64,000 nucleotides of DNA. Origin: Prochlorococcus sp. AG-388-A01. Lineage in GTDB: Bacteria; Cyanobacteriota; Cyanobacteriia; PCC-6307; Cyanobiaceae. The position numbers and the translations under genes were made by a program. Below are positions 12,256-20,849 of this stretch, piece after piece (the stretch's first letter is position 1; every line of letters starts with the position of its first letter). The notes under the pieces were generated by a model that made no database searches, had not been told where the DNA came from, and was given only the letters and a program-made list of their open reading frames with translations. The stretch spans positions 326,213-390,212 of the forward strand of contig QCGK01000001.1 of assembly GCA_003279945.1 (NCBI GenBank), written 5' to 3'.

Positions 12256-14046
12256 TCATTTTTTTTCATTCCAAACGTTTAAAATTTGTCTAGCCATAGG
12301 AAGCGCATGTACAGAACCTCCACCAGGGGTATTTTGTGCAAAAGCAACTACAAGCAATTCACTGTTTTCAGAAGGAGTAAAGCAAACAAACCAAGCATGA
12401 TCTAAGCCACCTTCACCATCTTCAGCAGTTCCTGTTTTACCTGAAACTGGAGGTAAATTCGAAACTCCATAATTCATCGATGCTCCTGTTCCAGACTCTA
12501 CTACTTTCCTGAGACCACGTTTTATCAACTCAATATTATTTGGATCAATGTCTAATTTAATACGTTTTTGATTTGAAAGATTTTCTGCATCTTTTTTTAC
12601 TAAATAGGGCGTAACTAGATAACCTCCATTTGCAATAACAGCATATGCTCTAGCTATTTGAATAGGAGTAACTTGAACGACGAATTGTCCAATAGACATA
12701 CTTGCAATATCTTCTGGAACCCATGGAGTTCTTCCTGGTTCGCCCCATCCTCTACCTTCTATAGCCCATTCACTATTAGCTACTAATCCTATATTTTCTT
12801 GTTCAGAAATTTCAATTCCAGATAAAGCATTAAAACCAAGCTTTTTAGAGACCTTATAAATTTCATCAACCCCTACACCATATCCGACTTGATAAAAAAA
12901 TGTATTACTTGAAACTCTCAAAGCATCCTCATACCCTATGACTCCAAAACCTAAATCATTATGTTCTCTAAAACATTGACTACCATAAGTAATACATGAT
13001 TTCGTTTCTAACATAGTATCAATAGGAAATTTTCCACTTTCCAAGCCAGCTAAAGCCGTTACAATTTTCCATACACTACCTGGATCATAAGCATTTAATG
13101 CTCTATTAAAGAGAGGTTTCTCAGGCGAATTAAATAGTTCATTATATTCTTTCTCAGACTTAAAATCCTTTGAAAAAAAATTTAAATCGAATGTAGGTTT
13201 ACTTGATATTGCTCTTATTGCACCATCTCTTGGATCCATGACTATTATTGCTCCAGCTTTTTTATCTTTAAGTACTTTTTCAGCAACTAATTGTAAGTTC
13301 ATGTCAATAGTCAATTCGATATCATTGCCTTGTTTTGAGGGTTTTATACCCAATGATCTTTGAAATTTGCCTAAAGAATTTACTTCAACCATTTCTCCAC
13401 CCCATTCACCTCTTATAAAATCTTCGTAAACATATTCAATTCCAGTTCTCCCTATTAAGTCATTTAATTTATAACCCTTCTTTGATAAAAATTTATATTC
13501 TGCTTCAGTGATTGGTTGAGTATAACCAATTGCATGAGCAGCAACAGATTTATAAGGATAATTTCTAATTAATTTCGTCGCTATTTCAAAACTAAATAAA
13601 TTATCTTCATTTTCCTTAAATTTTATTAGTTGATCTACATTTAAATCATCAAGGATAGTTACTGAAAGTTTTTGATTTTTTAAACCTTCAAAATATTTTG
13701 TTTGAATTACCTTACTATCAACATTTAACAAATCAGCAATGCTTAATTTATGTTTTTCCCAATTACTTTTATTTACAGATTGAGGCTTTACTATTAAGGA
13801 ATATTTAACTCTACTATCTGCTAAAACATTACCATTTTTATCAAGAATTCTTCCACGAATTGGTTGAGAAGCAATAAGTCTGATCCTGTTTTCATCAGAC
13901 ATTTTTTTAAAAGATTCATAATTGATCAGTTGTAAAAAAATTAATCTTAATAAAATTAAGAAAAACGAAATTGAAGAAAAAATAATTAAGACTAAAGGTT
14001 GTCTCTTTAATGAAATAAGTTTTTTATTAGGGCTAGTTTTTATCAA
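12256..14046 (-). CDS. mrdA: Penicillin-binding protein 2 (transpeptidase)
   Basis: N-terminal TM; IRGRILDKNGNVLADS; NAYDPGSVWKIVTALA (SxxK); SGKTGTAEDGEGGLDHAWFV (KTG). Confidence 0.9.
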   Translation of the reverse strand: MIKTSPNKKLISLKRQPLVLIIFSSISFFLILLRLIFLQLINYESFKKMSDENRIRLIASQPIRGRILDKNGNVLADSRVKYSLIVKPQSVNKSNWEKHKLSIADLLNVDSKVIQTKYFEGLKNQKLSVTILDDLNVDQLIKFKENEDNLFSFEIATKLIRNYPYKSVAAHAIGYTQPITEAEYKFLSKKGYKLNDLIGRTGIEYVYEDFIRGEWGGEMVEVNSLGKFQRSLGIKPSKQGNDIELTIDMNLQLVAEKVLKDKKAGAIIVMDPRDGAIRAISSKPTFDLNFFSKDFKSEKEYNELFNSPEKPLFNRALNAYDPGSVWKIVTALAGLESGKFPIDTMLETKSCITYGSQCFREHNDLGFGVIGYEDALRVSSNTFFYQVGYGVGVDEIYKVSKKLGFNALSGIEISEQENIGLVANSEWAIEGRGWGEPGRTPWVPEDIASMSIGQFVVQVTPIQIARAYAVIANGGYLVTPYLVKKDAENLSNQKRIKLDIDPNNIELIKRGLRKVVESGTGASMNYGVSNLPPVSGKTGTAEDGEGGLDHAWFVCFTPSENSELLVVAFAQNTPGGGSVHALPMARQILNVWNEKK

Positions 14047-14057
14047 ACAAATAAAAG

Positions 14058-14303
14058 TTAGTTAAATATTATTTTTTCCAATAAAGCAATGTTTTCTTTT
14101 ATTTCTTTAAGTTTAGTAATTAAGTTTTTGTAATCACATTCTTCATTATTAAGATTGAACTTATCATTATCGATATTATTTGAATTCAAATTTCCAATCA
14201 TAAAACTCTTACTTTTGAAATTAATCATTACATTTATTATAGTCGTAAATAAAAAATTTATTTTTTCAAAATAATATATATTCCGACACTGGATAAATAT
14301 CAT
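14058..14303 (-). CDS. Small hypothetical protein
   Basis: ORF only; start codon uncertain, no recognisable domain. Confidence 0.3.
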   Translation of the reverse strand: MIFIQCRNIYYFEKINFLFTTIINVMINFKSKSFMIGNLNSNNIDNDKFNLNNEECDYKNLITKLKEIKENIALLEKIIFN

Positions 14304-14310
14304 AAAAAAA

Positions 14311-14919
14311 TTAATTTAGTTGATTTATGTTTTGCTCAAAATAAGGATTGCAACTATTCTTTGATATTCCTAAAGACCATCCAATAAATGATGCAATAAA
14401 TATCGTAACTATTAATGGCAAAATAGCTTGTTGAGTATTATCGAGACTAAACCATTCCCTCCAGCTACTAAAAAACCTTTCTCTTTGAAATTTTCTTTTT
14501 TCATTTTCTAATAATCTCGCTTTTTTGGCGAAAGATTTTATAACCCACTTTTCAAAAGGAATCTTTTTTATGATCGCCATTTTTCTCTCAATTTCTAATA
14601 GCTGTCCAGAACTAAGATTAGGGTGGAATGTACCTATCAATTCAAGAGTTTTTAAAAACATCTCAATAGTTGCATCTTTTATCAGCTTTTGCTCATGACT
14701 TAAATCAGCCCAATCTATTTCTGGATAAAAACGGTTCCTATTAGGTTGAATTTGATCCTCTGACATTTGACCAGGTTCTCGAAGCCATCTATTGGTATTT
14801 TCGTCAAACCTGCGCCAATACAAAAAAGGATTAATAAAAATTGTTTTACCAGATACTTTAACTACATCTTGTTGAAGATGATTAGTTATCTTTCTTTCAG
14901 AATTTTTGGATTTGATCAA
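14311..14919 (-). CDS. Conserved hypothetical, C-terminal membrane segment
   Basis: Intact 202-aa ORF; INPFLYWRRFDENTNRWLREPGQ; hydrophobic stretch ILPLIVTIFIASFIGWSLGI. Confidence 0.6.
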   Translation of the reverse strand: MIKSKNSERKITNHLQQDVVKVSGKTIFINPFLYWRRFDENTNRWLREPGQMSEDQIQPNRNRFYPEIDWADLSHEQKLIKDATIEMFLKTLELIGTFHPNLSSGQLLEIERKMAIIKKIPFEKWVIKSFAKKARLLENEKRKFQRERFFSSWREWFSLDNTQQAILPLIVTIFIASFIGWSLGISKNSCNPYFEQNINQLN

Positions 14920-14999
14920 AAGTTTAAATTAATAATCTAACTAAAGATTATCTTTAATTCACTATTTTTCCAGAAATATAAAAAAATTGTCCATGGGTA

Positions 15000-15713
15000 T
15001 TAAGTTATCGATAACTTCCAACGCCTCTTTAAATAATTGCAATATTCGCATGTTGATGAAGGTTTAGGAAAAGTATCCGATCGTAATAAATTGACCGTAT
15101 CAATTATTGTCTGTTCTACCCATGTTGTAGAGCACTCTAATCTAATCAGATGTACATCAAAATTTAATTGATTATTAAAAAACTCTTCATTTTTTTTTCC
15201 ATTAAAATATAAAAGATATGCTTCTTTCGCAACTTTAAAACCATTTTTTTCAAAAAGCCACTGATACATCTCAAGTTGTCTCTTATAAGCTTTTGCATAT
15301 TCATATTTATTAAAAGTCTCAGACCAATCAAAATTATTTCTTGATGTTGCTTTTACATCAACAATAATAAGATCGCCATTTTTTTTCTGCCAAATATCAT
15401 CCACAGCTCCACCAAAATCATAATGATGTTCGATTGACCTATACCTTATTCCTTGAAAATTACTTCTCCAACGTTCTAAATCTTTATGTTTAAAAGGAAC
15501 AGCATCAATACAATGATCAATAAATAAAGGATGAGGTTCCTGAATTCTTCTATAATGATCAAATTCATTTTTACATAAATTATCTACAGCTATATTTAAG
15601 GTAAATGGTAATGATGGCGGTTTTATTTGATATTTTTTATCAAGTACGCAACATCTTTGACAACTAAGATATTTCTCTATAGTAGTTCGACTTAATTTAA
15701 TAATCTCGCTCAT
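15000..15713 (-). CDS. PD-(D/E)XK (RecB/Cas4-like) nuclease
   Basis: GGAVDDIW...LIIVDVKAT core, QLEMYQW (QxxxY) motif, Cys pairs at both ends (CQRCC / CEYC). Confidence 0.7.
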   Translation of the reverse strand: MSEIIKLSRTTIEKYLSCQRCCVLDKKYQIKPPSLPFTLNIAVDNLCKNEFDHYRRIQEPHPLFIDHCIDAVPFKHKDLERWRSNFQGIRYRSIEHHYDFGGAVDDIWQKKNGDLIIVDVKATSRNNFDWSETFNKYEYAKAYKRQLEMYQWLFEKNGFKVAKEAYLLYFNGKKNEEFFNNQLNFDVHLIRLECSTTWVEQTIIDTVNLLRSDTFPKPSSTCEYCNYLKRRWKLSIT

Positions 15714-15830
15714 TACGATTTCAATCTCATTTAAAAAAAATTTCTTACGTAAATTATAAGTCTTAATATTTTAGAAAATTTTGTTCTTAAGTTTATTCTG
15801 CTATAGAGTATTAAATAATATTTATTATTT

Positions 15831-16802
15831 ATGCGGATAATAAAGCAATCTGATAACTATTCCAAAGCAACATGGCTGAAAACCGATTTCCCAGCTCTTA
15901 TAATTGATGATTTCATAAGTATTCAAGATTGTGAAAAACTCATTCTTGATGGCGAGAATTTTATAAAATCTCAGGCAAAAAGCAATTCAGTAATTCATGG
16001 TGGAAGAGTTATGATTCCTTTTTCTTCAAATAAATTTAATGAGCTTGTAAAAGAAAGCAGGACTTGGGATAAATTTTCCAGAATATTTAGGAATAAATGC
16101 TTTAAATTTATTATGAATGAATTAAACAATATCCAAAACTTATCAGAGATTTCCAAATCTTCTATAGAAGAATTTAAACATACAGAATTAAAAAAAAAAG
16201 ATACTTTTAACATACTATCGAAATTTAATTTTGGAGATCTTGAAAAGAAATATAGTGCTTTATTAGAATATAAAATAGGTTCTATTCCACCTTATAAATT
16301 ATTATCCATATCACTTCTTAGAATTCTTGATACATATTTTAGAAGATTAATATCATTTAAAGATTATTTATTTAGGAAAAAGCCCCTAATACCACTGTTC
16401 GACTATAGCTTCTCAAGTAATGGTTACGGTAGAGAAATACATAGAGATTCTGATAACAGGTTAATAGTAGTGCTTTTATACTTAAATAATTTAGATAAAT
16501 ATACTTTAGGCGGAGATCTTGAAATTTATAATATCAAAAAAGAAAAAATTAAAGACAACAAATACCCCCCTCAACCTAACAAAAAAGATTGTGATCTGGA
16601 GTACATCATAAAACCAAAAAGAGGACGGTTGGTTATGTTTGTTAATCAATTTAATTCATATCATGGCGTATCCGAAATGATAAATGACACAAGAGGTAGA
16701 CATTTTATATATGGAGGTTTCACTTATCCAAGTTCAATATTTGTTAATAATAAAAGGCTTTTAAATACAAAATCAAAAACGGAAATGTTTTTATATAACT
16801 AA
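15831..16802 (+). CDS. 2-oxoglutarate/Fe(II)-dependent oxygenase (prolyl-4-hydroxylase-like)
   Basis: GREIHRDSDNRLIVVLLYLN (HxD), PKRGRLVMFVNQFNSYHGVSEM (distal His), RGRHFIYGGF (Arg). Confidence 0.75.
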   Translation: MRIIKQSDNYSKATWLKTDFPALIIDDFISIQDCEKLILDGENFIKSQAKSNSVIHGGRVMIPFSSNKFNELVKESRTWDKFSRIFRNKCFKFIMNELNNIQNLSEISKSSIEEFKHTELKKKDTFNILSKFNFGDLEKKYSALLEYKIGSIPPYKLLSISLLRILDTYFRRLISFKDYLFRKKPLIPLFDYSFSSNGYGREIHRDSDNRLIVVLLYLNNLDKYTLGGDLEIYNIKKEKIKDNKYPPQPNKKDCDLEYIIKPKRGRLVMFVNQFNSYHGVSEMINDTRGRHFIYGGFTYPSSIFVNNKRLLNTKSKTEMFLYN

Positions 16803-16861
16803 AAATTCTATAAATGTAAAAAACTAAAAAATATAAAGAATTTAAAACCTAATGAATCAGA

Positions 16862-16910
16862 TTATAACTGGATTCTTAAACTCCTTTTATTCCCACTCTA
16901 TAGTACCGAG
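16862..16910 (-). repeat. Direct repeat copy A: remnant of guaA 3' end, putative attachment site
   Basis: 41/49 nt identity by eye to 19185-19233; reverse strand reads LGTIEWE-stop as in GuaA PPGTIEWE-stop. Confidence 0.8.
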
Positions 16911-17099
16911 AAAAAGGGTAGTCATAAACGTAGTGATACCAACATGTTAGAGTCTATAATAACACACATTTTCCTGAGGGAAACCTTTTTTTAGATCAAA
17001 TTTATTTAATAAAAACTTAAAATTTATTACTCTGTCACAGTAAATTAAACTATCACTTTAATATGAATCAATGAGAAGAAAAATTATCCTTGATATTTA

Positions 17100-17417
17100 A
17101 TGTTGCGACTTCTTCCACTCCCGATTTTTATTTGCATTTATCTATTCTCTTGGTGGAGATGTAAAAAAAATATTATCGCTAGCGATAAGCAACTAAAACA
17201 ATGCATTGATTGGGCATATGTAAAGAATTTACCTCTCCCACCAAAACCTTCATTTATCGAGTTCTATATTGTTTATGTTTCTTCTTTTTTTAAATTTCCT
17301 TTTGGGATAATTGTTCAACAACTACCTTTCTCAAAAAAAGTAAGATACTACGAAAGAGAAATGAAATTAATATTTGATAAATGGAATTTAGAAAAAATTA
17401 AGAAAATAATTAACTAA
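17100..17417 (+). CDS. Hypothetical protein with N-terminal hydrophobic segment
   Basis: 105-aa ORF; LRLLPLPIFICIYLFSWWRCKK membrane segment. Confidence 0.5.
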   Translation: MLRLLPLPIFICIYLFSWWRCKKNIIASDKQLKQCIDWAYVKNLPLPPKPSFIEFYIVYVSSFFKFPFGIIVQQLPFSKKVRYYEREMKLIFDKWNLEKIKKIIN

Positions 17418-17418
17418 T

Positions 17419-17595
17419 TTGTCTAGGAAACCAAAAAAAGAATTGTTAAAAATATCTTGTTGGAATTCAGATTGGGCAACTCCTACATCTAAGAGAGGTA
17501 AGTTTTTTATTGATAAATTTGATTCTGATATTATATGCCTTACAGAGGGATATGAGAATCTGCTCCCAAAAGTTAGTTACAACCCCATTTATTGA
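17419..17595 (+). pseudogene. Truncated endonuclease/exonuclease/phosphatase-family N-terminal fragment
   Basis: Frame reads KISCWNSDWATPTSKRGKFFIDKFDSDIICLTEGYENLLPK then stop; EEP-family N-terminal pattern without the remainder. Confidence 0.5.
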
Positions 17596-18067
17596 AAAAC
17601 TCTTCTGCCGCTCCAAATCCTAAATCCATAGAAATTCGTAAATCCAAACAATAACCTTTCTTATCTCCTAAATAATTTTTAGTTGTTGCACGATCTAAAT
17701 AAAGTGCTCCAAAAGTAGGATCTAAATCTATCGCCTTATTTATAAATCCTAATGCTGCATAATGTTTTTTTAAATATCCATGAGACATAGAAAGCATTAA
17801 ATAAACACGAGATTTAGATTTTGATGATAAGTTGGGGTATTTTTTTAAAATTTTCTGAAATTTCAAAATTGCTTGTTTGTTATTACCTTTATCAAATATC
17901 TGAAGTGCATTTTCAAAATCGTAATTAAAAGAATCTGCTAATATTTTTTCTGAATATGAAATTATCATTACAGAACTTGATAAGACAATTAAATTTTTAA
18001 TAATCAAAGGTTGCCCAAAAGGAATTAAAGATAATATTGCGCCAATAAAAGCAGTTCGTTTTTTCAT
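17573..18067 (-). CDS. TPR-like protein with shared N-terminal leader (paralog 1)
   Basis: MKKRTAFIGAILSLIPFGQPLIIK leader; YAALGFINKAIDLDPTFGALYLDRA TPR-type helix pair. Confidence 0.7.
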   Translation of the reverse strand: MKKRTAFIGAILSLIPFGQPLIIKNLIVLSSSVMIISYSEKILADSFNYDFENALQIFDKGNNKQAILKFQKILKKYPNLSSKSKSRVYLMLSMSHGYLKKHYAALGFINKAIDLDPTFGALYLDRATTKNYLGDKKGYCLDLRISMDLGFGAAEEFFNKWGCN

Positions 18068-18138
18068 ATCAAAATTTACTTTTAATTAATATACCAACTG
18101 TAGAGAAAATGAACTTTATACGATTTCTCTTAAGAGAC
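18021..18138 (-). repeat. 5' cassette copy 1 (upstream region plus leader-peptide codons of TPR paralog 1)
   Basis: 118 nt ungapped match to 18949-19066, 5 mismatches by eye; first 79 nt identical. Confidence 0.85.
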
Positions 18139-18153
18139 AGTCAATTAGGTCAA

Positions 18154-18233
18154 TGACAAACCCGTGACAAACTGAGGGGGTGGAATCCCAGTATTTCCGT
18201 TTCTATCTCATACGTGACAAACTGGTGACAAAC
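18154..18233 (+). repeat. Four TGACAAAC repeats in two 11-bp-spaced pairs
   Basis: TGACAAAC at 18154, 18165, 18215, 18226. Confidence 0.8.
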
Positions 18234-18320
18234 CGAAGACTTCCATTCTTTATACTTTTCTCTGTAATTAGATGCACTAATTGTTGAGAATACGTCTTTA
18301 ATTTCAATAACTTTTTAAAA

Positions 18321-18995
18321 TTAACAATTTTCCTTTATCCAACTTTTATTAGCATCCTCATCACCCAAAGAAAATGCTTTTTTTGCATCTGCACAAGCAC
18401 CTTTAATATCTCCAATATTCTCTTTAGATACACTTCTATTCGTATATGCTAATGCATATGCTGGATCAATTTCTATAGATTTTGTATAGTCAGATATCGC
18501 TCCATAATCATCTTTAATTTTGGATTTTGTATATCCACGGTTGTTATATGCTTTTGAATAATTTGGATCAATTTCTATAGATTTTGTATAGTCAGATATC
18601 GCTCCGTAATAATCTTTTAAATCACTTTTAGCATTGCCACGATTGTAATATGCATCTACATCATTTGGATTAATTTCTATCGCTTTTATATAGTCAGATA
18701 TCGCTCCATAATTATCTTTCAGTCTTCTTTTTGCATTACCACGATTGTAATAAGCACCCCCACTAGGATTAATTTCTATAGATTTTGTATAGTCAGATAT
18801 CGCTCCATAATTATCACCGTTTCTCCCCTTTTCCAAAGCACGATTAAAATAAAACGTATAAGTTTCTGCATTTACTTTTTCAGGTAAAGCAATCAAACCT
18901 GTCGATGATAAAACTACACCAGTTTTAATTAATAATGGATGCCCTAATGGAATTAAAGATAATATTGCGCCAATAAAAGCAGTTCGTTTTTTCAT
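18321..18995 (-). CDS. TPR repeat protein with shared N-terminal leader (paralog 2)
   Basis: MKKRTAFIGAILSLIPLGHPLLIK leader; repeated DYGAISDYTKSIEIDPNYSKAYNNRGYTKS 34-aa units. Confidence 0.9.
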   Translation of the reverse strand: MKKRTAFIGAILSLIPLGHPLLIKTGVVLSSTGLIALPEKVNAETYTFYFNRALEKGRNGDNYGAISDYTKSIEINPSGGAYYNRGNAKRRLKDNYGAISDYIKAIEINPNDVDAYYNRGNAKSDLKDYYGAISDYTKSIEIDPNYSKAYNNRGYTKSKIKDDYGAISDYTKSIEIDPAYALAYTNRSVSKENIGDIKGACADAKKAFSLGDEDANKSWIKENC

Positions 18996-19066
18996 ATCAA
19001 AATTTACTTTTAATTAATATACCAACTATGGAGAAAACAAACTTTCTACGATTTCTCTTAAGAGAC
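18949..19066 (-). repeat. 5' cassette copy 2 (upstream region plus leader-peptide codons of TPR paralog 2)
   Basis: Matches 18021-18138. Confidence 0.85.
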
Positions 19067-19080
19067 GCTGAAAAAGTGCT

Positions 19081-19171
19081 ACGTAAAACTCACGTAAAAC
19101 CACCATATTTTTTATCGCCCAAATCCGCTGCTATGACATAACCACTATTTTGAATATATTTCACGTAAAAC
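19081..19171 (+). repeat. Three ACGTAAAAC repeats, two spaced 11 bp apart
   Basis: ACGTAAAAC at 19081, 19092 and 19163. Confidence 0.75.
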
Positions 19172-19184
19172 CGATAAATTCAAG

Positions 19185-19233
19185 TTATAACTGGGTTCTG
19201 AAAATCCGTTTATTCCCACTCAATAGTTCCAGG
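19185..19233 (-). repeat. Direct repeat copy B at the guaA 3' end, putative attachment site
   Basis: Contains the guaA stop codon and last codons; matches 16862-16910. Confidence 0.8.
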
Positions 19234-20796
19234 AGGTTTGCTTGTAATATCATAAACAACTCTATTAACTGAAACTACTTCATTAACAATTCTATTTGCA
19301 ATCCTCTCCAAAATCTGAAAAGGAATTCTTGACCAATCCGCTGTCATACCATCTTCACTAGATACACAACGTAAAACTATTGGCCATGCATATGTCCTTT
19401 TATCACCCATAACCCCTACAGTTTTAACAGGCAATAATACTGCAAAAGCTTGCCAAATATCATTATAAAGACCTGCTTTTTTAATTTCATCTCTCACTAT
19501 CCAGTCTGCATCTCTTAAACAATCAAGTTTTTCATTATTCACTTCTCCTAAAATTCTTATAGCTAAACCTGGTCCTGGGAATGGATGCCTTTTTATAATT
19601 TCATCCGGCAAACCTAAAGCAGCTCCCAATTTTCTGACTTCATCCTTAAAAAGTTTTCTTAATGGCTCAACTAATTTAAATTGTAAATCTTTTGGTAATC
19701 CACCCACGTTATGATGACTCTTTATTTTTACAGCTATTCTTTCACCTGTCTTAGGATCAATATTAGTACCAGCACTCTCAATAACATCAGGATAAAGAGT
19801 GCCTTGAGCTAAGTAATGAAAAGGGCCTAGTCTATTACTTTCTTCTTCAAATACTCTAATAAATTCTTCACCAATAATTTTCCGTTTTTGTTCTGGATCG
19901 GTAATCCCTTTTAGTTTGGCAATAAACCTTTCCCTTGCATTAATATATTCAACCTTTATATGAAATTTCTTATCAAAAAAATTCATTAAAAATTCTGGTT
20001 CGCCTTTTCTCATAAAGCCTTGATCTATAAACATGCATGTAAGCTTATTTCCAATTGCTTTATTGAGAAGAAAAGCGAGAGTTGACGAATCAACTCCTCC
20101 TGACAAGGCAAGCAAAACTTTTTTATTGCCAACTCGCTCTCTTATCCTAGGAATAGTCTCCTCTATAAAGGTTTCGGTTGTCCAATCAGCAGCACAACTA
20201 GAAATTTTATAAACAAAATTTTTAATTAACGTCATCCCGAACTCTGAATGAATAACTTCAGGATGAAATTGAACGCCAAATAATTTTTTTCTATCATTTG
20301 CAATTGCTGCATGTAGTGTGTTCTCGGTATGCGCAATTTTATTAAATCCATCAGGCAAACAATTTATTGAATCGCCATGACTCATCCACATTATAGATTT
20401 ATCTGCTACATCAGAAAGAAGGGCAGATTCTTGATCTATGTTGATAGGTGCTCTACCATATTCAGCTTTTTTAGTTGCTGAAATAACAGATCCTCCAAGT
20501 TCTTTGACCATTAATTGCATCCCATAGCATATCCCTAAGATAGGAATTCCTAAATTAAAAATTTTTTCATCACATTTAGGAGCATTTTGTTCATATACAG
20601 AATTTGGGCCTCCACTCAAAATGATACCTTTAGGATTAATTTCATTGATATCCTCAATTGAAATACAATTACTTACCACAAGAGAAAAAACATTTGTTTC
20701 TCTAATTCTTCTTGCAATCAATTCAGAATATTGAGATCCGAAATCTAAAATTAATATTGAAGGATCTCGTTCTTTTTTTAAAGATGTTTGACTCAT
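19210..20796 (-). CDS. guaA: GMP synthase (glutamine-hydrolysing)
   Basis: [61 protein letters not shown]. Confidence 0.98.
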   Translation of the reverse strand: MSQTSLKKERDPSILILDFGSQYSELIARRIRETNVFSLVVSNCISIEDINEINPKGIILSGGPNSVYEQNAPKCDEKIFNLGIPILGICYGMQLMVKELGGSVISATKKAEYGRAPINIDQESALLSDVADKSIMWMSHGDSINCLPDGFNKIAHTENTLHAAIANDRKKLFGVQFHPEVIHSEFGMTLIKNFVYKISSCAADWTTETFIEETIPRIRERVGNKKVLLALSGGVDSSTLAFLLNKAIGNKLTCMFIDQGFMRKGEPEFLMNFFDKKFHIKVEYINARERFIAKLKGITDPEQKRKIIGEEFIRVFEEESNRLGPFHYLAQGTLYPDVIESAGTNIDPKTGERIAVKIKSHHNVGGLPKDLQFKLVEPLRKLFKDEVRKLGAALGLPDEIIKRHPFPGPGLAIRILGEVNNEKLDCLRDADWIVRDEIKKAGLYNDIWQAFAVLLPVKTVGVMGDKRTYAWPIVLRCVSSEDGMTADWSRIPFQILERIANRIVNEVVSVNRVVYDITSKPPGTIEWE

Positions 20797-20849
20797 GTAT
20801 AAAAGTTAGCTCAATTTATTTACAAAAGCATAATCAATCAAAATTAATC

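Noticed and set aside
15000-15713. Cas4 as part of a CRISPR-Cas locus
   Set aside because: No repeat-spacer array and no other cas gene in the window; only a Cas4/RecB-like nuclease call is supported.
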